From Bacteroidota bacterium (lineage in GTDB: Bacteria > Bacteroidota > Bacteroidia > Bacteroidales > UBA7332): a stretch of 48,772 nt of DNA. The notes under the pieces were generated by a model. It made no database searches. It was not told where the DNA came from and saw only the letters and a program-made list of their open reading frames with translations. Positions 1 through 11,058 of the stretch are shown piece after piece. The position numbers were made by a program, and so were the translations under genes. Location: assembly GCA_030706585.1 (NCBI GenBank), contig JAUZOF010000003.1, positions 1-48,772 of the forward strand, read 5' to 3'. Every line of letters begins with the position of its first letter. Positions within the stretch are counted from its first letter, which is position 1.

Positions 1-2259
1 TCCGGTTTTGTCGGTGATATTCATGGTTTTTACACCCTTACCACCACGGTTTGTAATACGGTAATCATCAAATTCGGAGCGCTTACCATAACCTTCTTCA
101 GATACCACCATGATAGATTCTGCTTTGGTATCTTCGATACAAATCATACCTACCACTTCATCCTGACCATCTTCATCAAGTGTCATACCGCGAACTCCTG
201 TCGCAGTACGGCCCATTTCGCGAACTGCACTTTCGTGGAATGTAATAGCACGACCATTTTTGTTGGCCAAAATTACATAGTTGTTACCGTCAGTCAAACG
301 AACCTGAATTACCTTGTCATCTTCACGGATGGTGATCGCATTTACACCATTCTGACGGGGACGTGAATAAGCTTCAAGCGAAGTCTTTTTAATCACACCC
401 TGTTTGGTACAGAACAACAGATAGTGAGATTGATTATATTGCGGGTCCTGTAGTTGTTTGACTTTGATAAACGCATTTACCTTATCATCCGATTCTATGT
501 TCAAGAGGTTCTGAATAGCACGACCTTTGGTATTTTTAGCACCTTCCGGAATTTCATAAACCTTCAACCAGTAACATCTTCCTTTTTGGGTAAAGAAGAG
601 CATGGTACTGTGCATGGAAGCCGGGTAAATATGCTCAATAAAGTCAGCATCGCGGGTCTCGCTTCCTTTAGAACCCACGCCTCCGCGATTTTGAGTACGG
701 AATTCACTTAGCGGAGTACGTTTAATATAACCCATGTGAGATATGGTGATTACCATCTCATCATCGGCGTAGAAATCTTCCGGATTGAATTCTTCTGATG
801 AATATACAATTTCCGATTTACGCTCGTCACCGTATTTATCCTTGATTTCAAGTAATTCATCTTTAATAACCTTCATACAAAGTTCCTCATTTGAAAGAAT
901 CTCGTTCAAATAAGCGATCAATTTCATGATCTCTTCGTATTCTGCGTGGAGTTTTGCCTGCTCAAGACCGGTCAACTGGCGCAGACGCATCTCAACGATT
1001 GCTCTTGCCTGAATATCAGATAATGCGAAACGTTCGATCAGTCGGTTGCGGGCTTCTTCCGGGTTTTGAGATGAACGGATAATAGCAATAACCTCATCTA
1101 TATTATCAGAAGCGATGATTAAACCCTGAAGGATATGAGCACGCTTTTCAGCTTCAGCCAGCTCGTATTTGGTACGACGAATAACTACTTCATGTCGGTG
1201 CTCTACGAAGAGGCTCACCATATCACGCAGATTTAGTAAGCGCGGACGTCCTTTTACCAGGGCAATATTATTTACTCCGAATGATGACTGAAGCGCCGTC
1301 ATTTTGAACAGGGTATTCAGTACCACGTTGGAATTGGCATCACGCTTCACATCCACCACAATACGCATACCTGTACGGTCTGACTCATCATTTACATTCG
1401 AAATACCTTCTATTTTCTTATCTTCTACAAGATCTGCAATGGTTTTAATTAGCTCTGCCTTATTGACAAGGTATGGAATCTCTGTTATAATGATCTTTTC
1501 GCGATTGTGCTCTGTTTCGATTTCAGCTTTTGCACGCATCACTACCCGACCGCGACCAGTTTCATACGCCTCTTTCACACCAGCATGGCCATAGATGTAG
1601 CCTCCCGTTGGAAAATCAGGCGCTTTCACGTACTTCATCAGTCCGTGAATGTCAATATCTTTATCCTCAATGTAAGCGATTGTTGCGTCAATTACCTCAG
1701 AAAGGTTATGAGGAGGCATATTGGTTGCCATACCTACGGCAATACCAGAAGCTCCATTTACCAAAAGATTTGGAATACGGGTAGGCAATACAATAGGCTC
1801 TTTCAACGTATCGTCAAAGTTGAGCTGGAAATCCACCGTATCTTTTTCAATATCAACGAGCATCTCTTCAGCGATTTTACTCAGACGCGCCTCAGTATAA
1901 CGCATCGCAGCAGGGCTATCGCCGTCAACAGAACCGAAGTTACCTTGTCCGTCAACCAAAGTGTAACGCAATGACCACTCCTGTGCCATACGTACCAGGG
2001 CAAAATAGACAGATGAATCACCATGCGGGTGGTATTTACCTAATACCTCACCCACGATTCTCGCACATTTTTTATAAGGTTTATCGGAAGTATTGCCCAG
2101 CTCGTTCATTCCAAACAAAACGCGTCGGTGAACGGGTTTAAATCCGTCCCTCACGTCAGGCAACGCACGCGAAACGATTACAGACATCGAATAGTCGATG
2201 TAGATGCTCTTCATTTCATCTTCGATGTTTACTTTAATTATTCTGTCTTGATCAGTCAT
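1..2259 (-). CDS. gyrA: DNA gyrase subunit A, N-terminal part (3' end lies outside the window)
   Basis: Reverse strand from ATG at 2259 reads [55 protein letters not shown], a typical GyrA N-terminus. The frame stays open to the window edge, so it is absent from the ORF track. Confidence 0.95.
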   Translation of the reverse strand, partial: MTDQDRIIKVNIEDEMKSIYIDYSMSVIVSRALPDVRDGFKPVHRRVLFGMNELGNTSDKPYKKCARIVGEVLGKYHPHGDSSVYFALVRMAQEWSLRYTLVDGQGNFGSVDGDSPAAMRYTEARLSKIAEEMLVDIEKDTVDFQLNFDDTLKEPIVLPTRIPNLLVNGASGIAVGMATNMPPHNLSEVIDATIAYIEDKDIDIHGLMKYVKAPDFPTGGYIYGHAGVKEAYETGRGRVVMRAKAEIETEHNREKIIITEIPYLVNKAELIKTIADLVEDKKIEGISNVNDESDRTGMRIVVDVKRDANSNVVLNTLFKMTALQSSFGVNNIALVKGRPRLLNLRDMVSLFVEHRHEVVIRRTKYELAEAEKRAHILQGLIIASDNIDEVIAIIRSSQNPEEARNRLIERFALSDIQARAIVEMRLRQLTGLEQAKLHAEYEEIMKLIAYLNEILSNEELCMKVIKDELLEIKDKYGDERKSEIVYSSEEFNPEDFYADDEMVITISHMGYIKRTPLSEFRTQNRGGVGSKGSETRDADFIEHIYPASMHSTMLFFTQKGRCYWLKVYEIPEGAKNTKGRAIQNLLNIESDDKVNAFIKVKQLQDPQYNQSHYLLFCTKQGVIKKTSLEAYSRPRQNGVNAITIREDDKVIQVRLTDGNNYVILANKNGRAITFHESAVREMGRTATGVRGMTLDEDGQDEVVGMICIEDTKAESIMVVSEEGYGKRSEFDDYRITNRGGKGVKTMNITDKTG

Positions 2260-2447
2260 TTATGAGAAATTTATTTGAGATACCATTTTCGTTAAAAAAG
2301 CGTGCTAAGGTAAGCTTTTCCCCTAAAATATGAAAGAAAGACAGCCAAAACTTTTCTCGATAAAAGCATCAAATCCCTATTCGGTAAACGGCTCGAAAAA
2401 ATATGCAGAAAATATCGCCACAAGTGACCGAAATTAAATATAAGTGC

Positions 2448-2455
2448 TATATTTG
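2448..2455 (+). promoter_or_regulatory. Putative Bacteroidetes -7 promoter element (TATATTTG) upstream of clpC
   Basis: TATATTTGC matches the TAnnTTTG consensus; located ~115 bp upstream of clpC. Confidence 0.45.
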
Positions 2456-2568
2456 CGGATAACAGGGCGTAAATCACTCTCTGTTTATTGTTATAATATT
2501 AACGAATGAATAGATGGATCAGCACGAAATTGTGCTGCACTAGTTTAGTCATTGCAAAATGAGTTGGT

Positions 2569-5085
2569 ATGAAAAATAACTATACACAAAAGGTAAAGGA
2601 TGCTATCGGGTATAGTCGTGAAGAGGCAGAACGCCTTCAAAGCGCAAGCATCGGCCCGGAACATCTGATGCTGGGCATTTTCCGTGAAGGTACCGGAAAA
2701 GCCATAGACATTATTAGTAATATGGGGGTAAATATTACCGAGATGAAGCAAAAAATCGAACGTTTGGTTCAACGGAGTAATACCTACCTGATGCATTGGG
2801 ACAAAGTACAGGATGGAATTTCGGTCAGTCAAAGCGCCGAACGCGTATTGAAAATCAGCATGCTGGAAGCCCGTCTCATGCAAAGTGACTCTACTGATAC
2901 AGAGCACGTTTTTCTGGCCATACTGAAAGACAATAACAACCTTGCTGCAGAAGCATTCAGCGAACACAATATCACTTACAACTCCGTCCATCAGTTTATA
3001 GACGGTAAAGGTTTTGAAGCGCCGCAGGATATGGGTGCCGATTTCAGTGACGATGACGATGAAAATGATGACAAATTTCTTCATGGAGATTCTCATCAGG
3101 GAGGAACGGCACATGCCAAAACATCTCAGGACACCCCGGTACTGGACAATTTCGGTAGTGATTTGACTAAAGCTGCCGAAGAAAACCGTCTGGATCCCGT
3201 TGTTGGTCGTGAACGTGAAATCGAGCGTCTGGCGCAAATACTGAGCCGTCGTAAAAAGAACAATCCGGTATTGATTGGTGAGCCCGGCGTAGGTAAATCC
3301 GCGATTGTTGAAGGATTGGCCCTCCGTATCGTTCAACGCAAAGTATCGCGAATCCTTTTTGATAAACGACTGATTTCTTTGGATATGGCATCAGTGGTAG
3401 CGGGGACAAAATACCGTGGCCAGTTTGAAGAACGTATCAAAGCGATATTGAATGAATTATCTAAGAATCCGAATGTCATTCTCTTTATCGACGAGATTCA
3501 CACCATTGTAGGTGCAGGCGGTGCAGGCGGTTCGCTTGATGCGGCCAATATGCTGAAACCAGCCCTGGCGCGTGGTGAAATCCAATGTATCGGAGCTACA
3601 ACTCTTGATGAATACCGCAAAAACATCGAGAAAGACGGAGCATTGGAACGCCGTTTCCAAAAAGTAATGGTTGATCCGACAACACCGGAAGAAACTCTGC
3701 AAATCCTGAACAATATCAAGGACAGATATGAAGACCACCACAACGTAGTCTTCACTCCGGAAGCGTTGACAGCTTGTGTAAAACTCACAGAGCGTTATAT
3801 TAGCGATCGGAACTTCCCCGATAAAGCAATTGATGCTTTGGATGAAGCCGGTTCACGCGTTCACATTACAAACATCGTTGTTCCAAAGGACATCGAAGAC
3901 CTTGAAAAGAGCATAGAAACTACCCGTCAGGAAAAAATCAGTGCAGTAAAAGCGCAAAATTTCGAACTGGCAGCCAGCTTCCGCGATAAAGAAAAGACGC
4001 TGCTCAACCAGCTTGATCACGCCAAAGACAAATGGGAAAAGGAGACTAAAGAAAACCGACAAGTCGTTGACGAAGAGAAGATCGCAGAAGTTGTCGCCAT
4101 GATGTCCGGTGTCCCTGTTCAGCGCATAGCCCAGGCCGAAAGCCACAAGCTGTTGCAAATGGGGGCAGAGCTAAAAGGTCGTATCATTGGTCAGGATGAT
4201 GCCGTCGAGAAAGTGGTAAAAGCAATTCAGCGTAATCGCGTAGGCCTTAAAGACCCCAACAAACCCATCGGTACATTTATGTTCCTGGGGCCAACCGGTG
4301 TAGGTAAAACACATTTGGCAAAGATTCTGGCCGAATTCCTCTTCGACTCTTCTGATGCGTTAATCCGCGTCGATATGAGTGAGTATATGGAGAAATTCAC
4401 CGTTTCACGCCTTGTCGGAGCACCTCCGGGATATGTGGGTTACGAAGAAGGTGGCCAGTTGACTGAAAAAGTCCGCAGAAAACCTTATTCTGTTGTTCTT
4501 CTGGATGAAATTGAGAAAGCACACCCGGATGTATTCAACCTGTTGTTGCAAGTATTGGATGAAGGTCGCCTGACAGACAGTTTAGGTCGCAGAATTGATT
4601 TCAAAAATACAATCCTGATTATGACCTCCAACATTGGTACCCGCCAGTTGAAAGACTTCGGACGCGGTGTTGGCTTCACCACGCCAACCGACGCCGATGA
4701 TAAAGATTACACTCGCGGAGTAATCCAGAAAGCACTCAACCGTGCGTTTGCTCCTGAATTTCTGAACCGTGTAGATGACATTATCATGTTTGACCAGTTG
4801 AACAAAGAGGCCATTTACAAGATTATCGACCTCGAGCTTAAAGGATTCTACAAGCGCGTTGAAAATCTGGGTTACCAACTTCTTATTTCTGATGAAGCCA
4901 AGGATTTCATCGCTTCTAAAGGATACGATGTTCAATTTGGTGCACGTCCTCTGAAACGTGCTATCCAGAAATACCTGGAAGATGAGATGGCTGAAATGAT
5001 TATCCGCGCTACAGTATCAGATGGTCACACCATCCACGTTGACTTTGACAAGGAGAATCAGAAAATCCTCACCAGTATTCAGTAA
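2569..5085 (+). CDS. clpC: ATP-dependent Clp protease ATP-binding subunit ClpC
   Basis: 838 aa with Clp-N repeats, two Walker A motifs ([16 protein letters not shown]), a UVR-like segment and a ClpC-type C-terminus. Confidence 0.96.
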   Translation: MKNNYTQKVKDAIGYSREEAERLQSASIGPEHLMLGIFREGTGKAIDIISNMGVNITEMKQKIERLVQRSNTYLMHWDKVQDGISVSQSAERVLKISMLEARLMQSDSTDTEHVFLAILKDNNNLAAEAFSEHNITYNSVHQFIDGKGFEAPQDMGADFSDDDDENDDKFLHGDSHQGGTAHAKTSQDTPVLDNFGSDLTKAAEENRLDPVVGREREIERLAQILSRRKKNNPVLIGEPGVGKSAIVEGLALRIVQRKVSRILFDKRLISLDMASVVAGTKYRGQFEERIKAILNELSKNPNVILFIDEIHTIVGAGGAGGSLDAANMLKPALARGEIQCIGATTLDEYRKNIEKDGALERRFQKVMVDPTTPEETLQILNNIKDRYEDHHNVVFTPEALTACVKLTERYISDRNFPDKAIDALDEAGSRVHITNIVVPKDIEDLEKSIETTRQEKISAVKAQNFELAASFRDKEKTLLNQLDHAKDKWEKETKENRQVVDEEKIAEVVAMMSGVPVQRIAQAESHKLLQMGAELKGRIIGQDDAVEKVVKAIQRNRVGLKDPNKPIGTFMFLGPTGVGKTHLAKILAEFLFDSSDALIRVDMSEYMEKFTVSRLVGAPPGYVGYEEGGQLTEKVRRKPYSVVLLDEIEKAHPDVFNLLLQVLDEGRLTDSLGRRIDFKNTILIMTSNIGTRQLKDFGRGVGFTTPTDADDKDYTRGVIQKALNRAFAPEFLNRVDDIIMFDQLNKEAIYKIIDLELKGFYKRVENLGYQLLISDEAKDFIASKGYDVQFGARPLKRAIQKYLEDEMAEMIIRATVSDGHTIHVDFDKENQKILTSIQ

Positions 5086-5106
5086 ACGAAGAAAATAGAA
5101 ATACAC

Positions 5107-5141
5107 GAAAGCTGCCTGTTGATCACAGGCAGCTTTTTTAT
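5107..5141 (+). terminator. Rho-independent terminator after clpC
   Basis: AAAGCTGCCTG-ttgat-CAGGCAGCTTTTTT stem-loop with T-run. Confidence 0.85.
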
Positions 5142-5163
5142 GCCACTTTATTAAATTCCGGAA

Positions 5164-6447
5164 ATGATAGGTACTGAAATTGGAATATTAGTTGGAGTTA
5201 TTGCGCTGATTGTCATTTCTATGACAAAGAAGAATAATCTGACAGAGCAAAACAGGGAAATTATAGAACAACTCGAGAAGCGATTGACAGCCATGGAAAA
5301 CCGTCTAAGAGAGGAGTTTAAAACAAACCGTCAGGAAATGGCGACCAACGTGTCCGAAAACAGGACTGAGCTGAATGCCTCTCTAAAAGATAACCGGGAG
5401 GAACTGAACCAGACATTAGCCCGTTTCCAGGTCAATCTTGACCGGAATATCCAGTCATTCAATGAGCTTCAGCGGGAGAAATTTGCTCAAATGGACAACA
5501 AACAATCCGAAATGATTCTCAAAACAGAGCAGAAGCTGGAACAAATGCGGGAAACCGTTGACGAGAAACTACAGAAAACGCTCAACGAACGACTTGGGCA
5601 ATCTTTTGAAACTGTCAGCAAACAGCTTTTGGCAGTACAGAATGGACTTGGAGAGATGAAGACCTTAGCACAAGACGTTGGAGGACTTAAGAAGGTACTG
5701 AGTAATGTCAAGGTTAGAGGTACACTAGGAGAAGTTCAGCTTTCGATGTTATTGGAGCAAATCCTGGCACCAGACCAGTTTGAAGCAAATGTCCGTACGA
5801 AGAAAGGATCATCCGATTTGGTAGAATTTGCGGTGAAACTTCCGGGACGTGACGATAACCAATCTCATGTTTATCTTCCGATTGATGCCAAGTTTCCTAA
5901 AGAGGTTTATGAAAAACTGCTTGATGCCTACGAAACAGGCGATAGCATTCAGGTGGAAAGCGCTGGCAAGGTTCTGGAAACAACCATAAAACGCATGGCG
6001 AAAGATATTTCGGATAAATACATTGACCCGCCCGGAACGACTGACTTCGCCATACTATTCCTGCCATTTGAAAGCATTTATGCAGAGGTAATCCGTCGCT
6101 CGGCGTTATTGGAGCAGATACAGCGTGAGAGTAAAGTGATTGTGACCGGTCCCACTACCCTCGCTGCTATCCTAAACAGCCTCCAGATGGGATTCCGCAC
6201 CCTGGCATTGCAGAAGAGAAGCAGTGAAGTTTGGTCTATACTGGGAGCCGTAAAAACAGAATTCGAGAAGTTTGGTGGATTACTGGAAAAGGCACAGAAG
6301 AATATCAATACCGCCAGCGACCAGATTGGGGAACTCATCGGGACACGTACCAACGTAATCAAACGAAGATTGAGAGAGGTAGAATCGCTTCCCAGCAGCG
6401 AATCACAAAACATACTGGGAATTACTTCCGAAGAAACTGAAGAATAA
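5164..6447 (+). CDS. rmuC: DNA recombination protein RmuC homolog
   Basis: N-terminal TM, long coiled coil, then RmuC domain motifs (VRGTLGEVQL, PIDAKFPKE, FLPFESIYAE, GPTTLAAILNSLQMGFRTLA). Confidence 0.93.
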   Translation: MIGTEIGILVGVIALIVISMTKKNNLTEQNREIIEQLEKRLTAMENRLREEFKTNRQEMATNVSENRTELNASLKDNREELNQTLARFQVNLDRNIQSFNELQREKFAQMDNKQSEMILKTEQKLEQMRETVDEKLQKTLNERLGQSFETVSKQLLAVQNGLGEMKTLAQDVGGLKKVLSNVKVRGTLGEVQLSMLLEQILAPDQFEANVRTKKGSSDLVEFAVKLPGRDDNQSHVYLPIDAKFPKEVYEKLLDAYETGDSIQVESAGKVLETTIKRMAKDISDKYIDPPGTTDFAILFLPFESIYAEVIRRSALLEQIQRESKVIVTGPTTLAAILNSLQMGFRTLALQKRSSEVWSILGAVKTEFEKFGGLLEKAQKNINTASDQIGELIGTRTNVIKRRLREVESLPSSESQNILGITSEETEE

Positions 6448-6659
6448 GATAAAACGGCTAAGGGTACGGGTACTGGCAACGGTACCCTTTTCTATTGGGA
6501 TTTCCTTAAATAAACCTCTGCCTCATCCCCGGTTTTGAAAATATCAAATAATATGACGACCTTTGCAGCGATTTGGGATGAGGGAAAAACGATTTCGGAA
6601 GAAACCGCTAATACACAGACGTCATTTCCCGAAGCCAATCATTCACCTATTTCCAAAAA

Positions 6660-7658
6660 ATGACAAACTTCAACACCACCCGGCTCAATAAATTCATCAG
6701 TGAAAGCGGTATCTGTTCCCGCCGCGAAGCCGACCGTTACATCGAACAGGGCCACGTTTTTATCAATGGCAAACGCGCCCAGATCGGCGACCAGGTAAGT
6801 CCGCGTGACAAAGTCATGGTCAATGGCATCCTGCTCAAAGCACAGGAACAGCAGGACATCGTCGTGCTTGCGTTCAACAAGCCGGTGGGTATTACCAGCA
6901 CCACGGAAGTGGGGGTTCGTGACAACATCGTCGAGTTCGTCAACTTCCCGCAACGTATTTTCCCCATCGGGCGCCTCGATAAAGATTCGCAGGGATTGAT
7001 TTTCCTCACCAACAACGGGGATATTGTCAACAAAATCCTCCGTGCGGGCAACAACCACGAAAAGGAATATCTGGTCACGGTGGATAAGCCCATCGACGAT
7101 GAGTTCATATACGGGATGTCAAGCGGAGTGCCTATCCTGGGCACCATGACCAAGAAGTGCAAGGTGGTAAAAGAGGCTCCATTCGTATTCCGTATCACAT
7201 TGATCCAGGGTCTAAACCGTCAAATCCGCCGGATGTGCGAGCATTTCGGATACGAAGTGGTGAAACTGGAACGTGTCCGTATCATGCACATCAGTAGTAA
7301 AGGGATCCCCGTAGGTGACTGGCGCGAACTGAACGAAGAGGAAATGAAGAAACTTTTTCACCTGATTAAAGATTCTTCATCTACCCAAGAGGCCTCCGTA
7401 CCCAAAAGCGCAGCGAACAAACGCGAACCCAAACGCGACTTCAGAGCTGATGCGAAACGAAGTGGAAAGCCGGACGACAAATTTGCGCCACGAGGAAGCT
7501 CTGCCCGATCAGGAAAATCTGCACATAAACCCGAAGAACGCTTCGGAGGAAAGCCTTCGCGCGGCGGTAGCCCCAAAAGCGGCAAAAGCCAGGGAGGTAG
7601 CGCCAGAAGCAACCGTCCTAATGCGGGTAAGCCCGGTGGCAAATCAGGCAGAAGATAA
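6660..7658 (+). CDS. rluF: 23S rRNA pseudouridine synthase (RluF/RluB-like) with S4 domain and basic low-complexity C-terminal tail
   Basis: S4 motif ([30 protein letters not shown]), catalytic [35 protein letters not shown]; tail rich in K/S/G/R. Confidence 0.9.
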   Translation: MTNFNTTRLNKFISESGICSRREADRYIEQGHVFINGKRAQIGDQVSPRDKVMVNGILLKAQEQQDIVVLAFNKPVGITSTTEVGVRDNIVEFVNFPQRIFPIGRLDKDSQGLIFLTNNGDIVNKILRAGNNHEKEYLVTVDKPIDDEFIYGMSSGVPILGTMTKKCKVVKEAPFVFRITLIQGLNRQIRRMCEHFGYEVVKLERVRIMHISSKGIPVGDWRELNEEEMKKLFHLIKDSSSTQEASVPKSAANKREPKRDFRADAKRSGKPDDKFAPRGSSARSGKSAHKPEERFGGKPSRGGSPKSGKSQGGSARSNRPNAGKPGGKSGRR

Positions 7659-7673
7659 TCATCTCAGATATTA

Positions 7674-7718
7674 TAAAGCAAACCCTTCGAACAGTAATTG
7701 TCCGAAGGGTTTGCTTTT
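7674..7718. terminator. Bidirectional terminator between convergent genes
   Basis: AAAGCAAACCCTTCG...CGAAGGGTTTGCTTT perfect stem. Confidence 0.8.
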
Positions 7719-7732
7719 TGATTTCAAGCCGG

Positions 7733-8224
7733 TTACGGCAGGATGTTTTGCTCCTGATTAAGTTCACGGCGCTCAACCGCTCTGCGCTTCAACTCCTGAG
7801 TAATCTTGCGCTGGATTTCCACATCCGTCTTAAACATCTTCAGAATCTCTTGTGGCGACAGGATTTTCAGGAATTCGTCGTAATATTTTTCCCGCAAATC
7901 AATCAACTTCCGGGCTTTTTCATTTTGTTCCCGAAACAGACGTTCTGCCTCTTCGTTTGTTAAATCCCCATCACGCATTGCCTTTGCACCGCGGAGTATT
8001 CCCTTCGATGATTGCTGTTTCTCCTGTTCAAAACGGATATAAACGGGACGGAACTGCTCGAAACGCTCCTCTGACAGATTGAGTTCGCGACGCATTTCCC
8101 TGAGCTTGATTTGCATAAAGCGTTGACGCAGGTTTTCACCTAATCGTCCCGGCTGCTGACTCCAGCTCATCTGGGCCGAAAGCAGCAAGAGTAATGTGAT
8201 ACTCAGAATCTTTATAGTCTTCAT
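7733..8224 (-). CDS. Periplasmic Spy/LTXXQ-like helical protein, third gene of an ECF sigma operon
   Basis: Signal peptide followed by a charged helical region (REMRRELNLSEERFEQFRPVYIRFEQE) typical of the LTXXQ/Spy-like fold. Confidence 0.65.
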   Translation of the reverse strand: MKTIKILSITLLLLLSAQMSWSQQPGRLGENLRQRFMQIKLREMRRELNLSEERFEQFRPVYIRFEQEKQQSSKGILRGAKAMRDGDLTNEEAERLFREQNEKARKLIDLREKYYDEFLKILSPQEILKMFKTDVEIQRKITQELKRRAVERRELNQEQNILP

Positions 8225-8234
8225 ACTTGTAGAA

Positions 8235-8735
8235 TTATTCTTCGTAAATAAAATCGTTTTCTGAAATAGTATTCAGCTGTTCCAGCTCCTCTTTGGATAA
8301 ACTTTTCAGGGCATCATCCAGCGTTTCCGCCTTTTCATTTTTAGAGGATGAGGCCTGTTTTTGCGTCACTTTACCGGATTGATTGCCTTTATTCGGCTTA
8401 GAGGGAAAGACGACCTGCTTTTGCTGCGCCTTTCCGGACTTCTTATCTTTTATTACAGAAGCAGTAGCCACAGATGAATCTTTAGATACCTTCTCATAAG
8501 CCAAAGGTGAATCCAGACCCCTGTTTTGATAAAAAGCAAACCAGACTCCTCCGGCCAGTACCACTACAGCTGCAACCGCCGAAATCCAGGCCTTAAACTG
8601 AACCGTCTTCGCCTTTCGCTCTTTGCGGCGCTCATATTCGGCAAGTGTTTTCCCCGAAACCTCTTCAAAAAAGTCGTCCGGCACCTCGTAAGGCATCCGT
8701 TTGCCTATATTTTTAAAGTCAAAATCGTCTTTCAT
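8235..8735 (-). CDS. Single-pass membrane protein, putative anti-sigma-type regulator
   Basis: Short cytoplasmic N-terminus, one TM (AWISAVAAVVVLAGGVWFAFYQ), low-complexity K/Q/S tail. Start codon overlaps the end of the sigma factor gene. Confidence 0.55.
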   Translation of the reverse strand: MKDDFDFKNIGKRMPYEVPDDFFEEVSGKTLAEYERRKERKAKTVQFKAWISAVAAVVVLAGGVWFAFYQNRGLDSPLAYEKVSKDSSVATASVIKDKKSGKAQQKQVVFPSKPNKGNQSGKVTQKQASSSKNEKAETLDDALKSLSKEELEQLNTISENDFIYEE

Positions 8736-9283
8736 AACTGGTGTTGTATCATAAATTCCTTAATCTTCTCCTGGGCGTAATGGTAATTGGTTTTCAGCGT
8801 ACCGACCGATGAATCGAGTATCTGGCTGATCTCCTCGTAACTCAGCTCGTCATAGTAGCGAAGGTTGAAGACCAACCGTTGCTTCTCGGGCAGTCGCAGG
8901 ATAGCCTCCTGAAAAAGGAGCAATATCCGGTCGCTTTCGTCCGACGAAGAGTCGTAAAGCGTATTTACCAGCACCTCTCCCACTTCATCAAATGATAGAT
9001 GCGTTCCTTTGCGGCTGCGAAACATACGGGCACATTCATTGGTCGCGATCTTGTAAATCCAGGTGTATAGTTTGCTGTCGCCTTTGTAGCTTTCGAAGAA
9101 ACGAAAAACATTGATAAAGACCTCTTGCAAAATATCCTCCGCATCTTCATGCGAGACCACCAGGCGTCGCACGTGCCAATAGATCGGCTCCCGGTATTTC
9201 TTCATCAACAAAGCAAATCCCTGATTGGCCGTGCCCTTTCCCCGGATTAATGTCAGAATTTCGTCATCTGATATAGTAGTCAT
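8732..9283 (-). CDS. RNA polymerase sigma-70 factor, ECF subfamily
   Basis: Sigma-2 (EDAEDILQEVFINVFRFFESYKGDSKLYTWIYKIATNECARMFR) and sigma-4 (LPEKQRLVFNLRYYDELSYEEISQIL) regions. Confidence 0.95.
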   Translation of the reverse strand: MTTISDDEILTLIRGKGTANQGFALLMKKYREPIYWHVRRLVVSHEDAEDILQEVFINVFRFFESYKGDSKLYTWIYKIATNECARMFRSRKGTHLSFDEVGEVLVNTLYDSSSDESDRILLLFQEAILRLPEKQRLVFNLRYYDELSYEEISQILDSSVGTLKTNYHYAQEKIKEFMIQHQL

Positions 9284-9453
9284 TGGCTCAATGTTCTTAA
9301 TGATTCAAATCAATAACAACGGTTGCATTGGTATTGATTTCAGGATTCACTTTATCGGTTAGATGCAAGTTAAGGGAAAAGGTTAAATGATAGTGCAAAA
9401 ATCGGGGAAAATATTTTCCGGCAAAAAAATATCTGTCCGCATTTAACTTCGGC

Positions 9454-9461
9454 TATATTTG
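9454..9461 (+). promoter_or_regulatory. Putative -7 promoter element (TATATTTG)
   Basis: Match to TAnnTTTG 60 bp upstream of ATG 9522. It falls at the listed ORF start, so the downstream ATG is the more likely start. Confidence 0.55.
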
Positions 9462-9521
9462 TGCATCCAACCCTCAGAGACATTTTTCAAGATCAATAAA
9501 AACCCTCAAATCAAAAGTCAA

Positions 9522-10367
9522 ATGAAAAAGCTTAGTTATCTTTTCGTAGCAGGAGTGCTTGCCGTTTTTGCCACCTCTTGTAATAAATCAGATGATCCGG
9601 CAGCATCAGCAGCAGCTGCAGAAACCAACCAAACCATCGTCGCCGACGCGAATACCACCGACCACGTGGCAACGGAAGTGGACGCCATCAGTGACGAATC
9701 CCTTTCGGTCTATTCAGCCGGCACATTAAAATCGGCCACAGTAGCAGACTCGCTGAGTTACCTGATTACCGGTAAATTTACGATCACCAAAGACTCGACT
9801 ACAACGACCAAACGCCTGGTCATTAATTTCGGGACTACAGGGGTTACCTGCAAAGACGGTAAAGTTCGCTCAGGTAAAATCATCATTACCACCAAAAACT
9901 TTGCCGACATCAAACTGGCGAGAAGAGTTATTTTTGAAAATTACAAGGTGGACAGCCTGCTTATCGGAGGAAGTATAACCAAAACATTTAAGACGGACTC
10001 TTCTTCAGTTGTCCGCACCTGTACCATCAAGGATAGCATCACCGTTACCTTCCCGACCCGCGGCACCGCGACCCACATTTCGGACCTGTACCGCGTGTAC
10101 CACTACGGACTGATTGATACTACCCGTGTGAAATGGACTGCAACCTGGGGAAGTAAAAAGTTCACCAGCGTGAAAGGCAATGTCGTGACCAAAACCGTTG
10201 ACAAAGCGACTCCGCTGATCTACAAAATGCTTTGCGGACACATTGTCAAAGGAATCGAGGTAATCACCCGCAACGGAAAAACCATCACGGTCAATTACGG
10301 CAACGGCGCCTGCGACAACGTGGCGACCGCTACGGACGGCACCAAAACCTGGACTATAAAATTGTAA
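9522..10367 (+). CDS. Secreted lipoprotein of unknown function (ORF listed from 9459)
   Basis: MKKLSYLFVAGVLAVFATSCNKSDD lipobox-type signal peptide, Thr-rich beta-type body. Confidence 0.75.
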   Translation: MKKLSYLFVAGVLAVFATSCNKSDDPAASAAAAETNQTIVADANTTDHVATEVDAISDESLSVYSAGTLKSATVADSLSYLITGKFTITKDSTTTTKRLVINFGTTGVTCKDGKVRSGKIIITTKNFADIKLARRVIFENYKVDSLLIGGSITKTFKTDSSSVVRTCTIKDSITVTFPTRGTATHISDLYRVYHYGLIDTTRVKWTATWGSKKFTSVKGNVVTKTVDKATPLIYKMLCGHIVKGIEVITRNGKTITVNYGNGACDNVATATDGTKTWTIKL

Positions 10368-10394
10368 GATATTGTTTTGATTGCGTTGTTTGTT

Positions 10395-10430
10395 AATGCA
10401 GTGGTTTCCCCGGAAGCCACTGCATTTTTT
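10395..10430 (+). terminator. Rho-independent terminator
   Basis: ATGCAGTGG...CCACTGCATTTTTT. Confidence 0.8.
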
Positions 10431-10668
10431 ATTTACCTCCCCAGCTAATGGCCGGACATTCATTTTCCTAAAAAGAGGCTTTACATCGGCCTTCCCGTCC
10501 GGAATAGCGCACTTTTCCAACCCTTATTCACATATTCCAGCCTCTAGTCTACAAAAAATATTATTTCGTTATTATTTGGCAGATAAAACTGTTTTTATAA
10601 TTTTACAACCTGAGCATTCACAAATATCAGACATAATACCTCGGTATTCCTAAATATCAGCTAAAAGA

Positions 10669-11040
10669 ATGGCTAATATGACGGTTGATAAGAAAAAACG
10701 GAACCCCGTAGGCATTGTAATGATTCAAGTAAATGCTGACAGAATAGCCGAAAAGAAAGCCCGGATGCACAGTGCACCTGCCCCAATGCGGGATTCGCTT
10801 GCCGGAATGCGGGAGACGATTGCCCGAACGAGGGAAACTCCTGCCGGAATAAGGGAAGAGCTTGCCGCACCACGGGAAACGATTGCCGGAGTACGGGAAA
10901 CGGTTGCCCGAATACGGGAAGCGCTTGCCGGATCAAGGGAAAGGGTTGCCGGAACACGGGAGACAGTTGCCGGAGTGCGGGAAACGATTGCCCAAATACC
11001 GGTTGCATTATTCGAAAAGTATGACCTTATCATAGTATAA
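10669..11040 (+). CDS. Short protein made mostly of 7-aa tandem repeats ([x]RET[IVL]A[GR]); coding status likely but unproven
   Basis: Open frame from ATG 10669 through the 21-bp array. Within units, Arg is encoded by both CGG and AGG and Glu by GAA/GAG, which suggests protein-level constraint. Stop lies 18 nt before the next gene. Confidence 0.55.
   Translation: MANMTVDKKKRNPVGIVMIQVNADRIAEKKARMHSAPAPMRDSLAGMRETIARTRETPAGIREELAAPRETIAGVRETVARIREALAGSRERVAGTRETVAGVRETIAQIPVALFEKYDLIIV
10765..11016 (+). repeat. Tandem array 1: about 12 units of exactly 21 bp (10 clear units 10786-10995, degenerate edge units)
   Basis: Units start at 10786, 10807, 10828 ... 10975; consensus rTACGGGAAACGNTTGCCGGA. 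Confidence 0.95.
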
Positions 11041-11058
11041 ACCAAAAAAACAGATGTT

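Noticed and set aside
1304-1974. Plus-strand ORFs of 84-155 aa near the left end
   Set aside because: They are antisense to gyrA, whose frame is open from 2259 to the window edge.
2545-3336. 263-aa minus-strand ORF opposite clpC
   Set aside because: Fully antisense to a strongly conserved gene; composition not protein-like.
10673-11008. Antisense ORF across array 1 (111 aa, FPxxRQ repeats)
   Set aside because: An open frame is expected because the period is a multiple of 3. The sense frame keeps more residues constant with synonymous codon changes, so sense is preferred.
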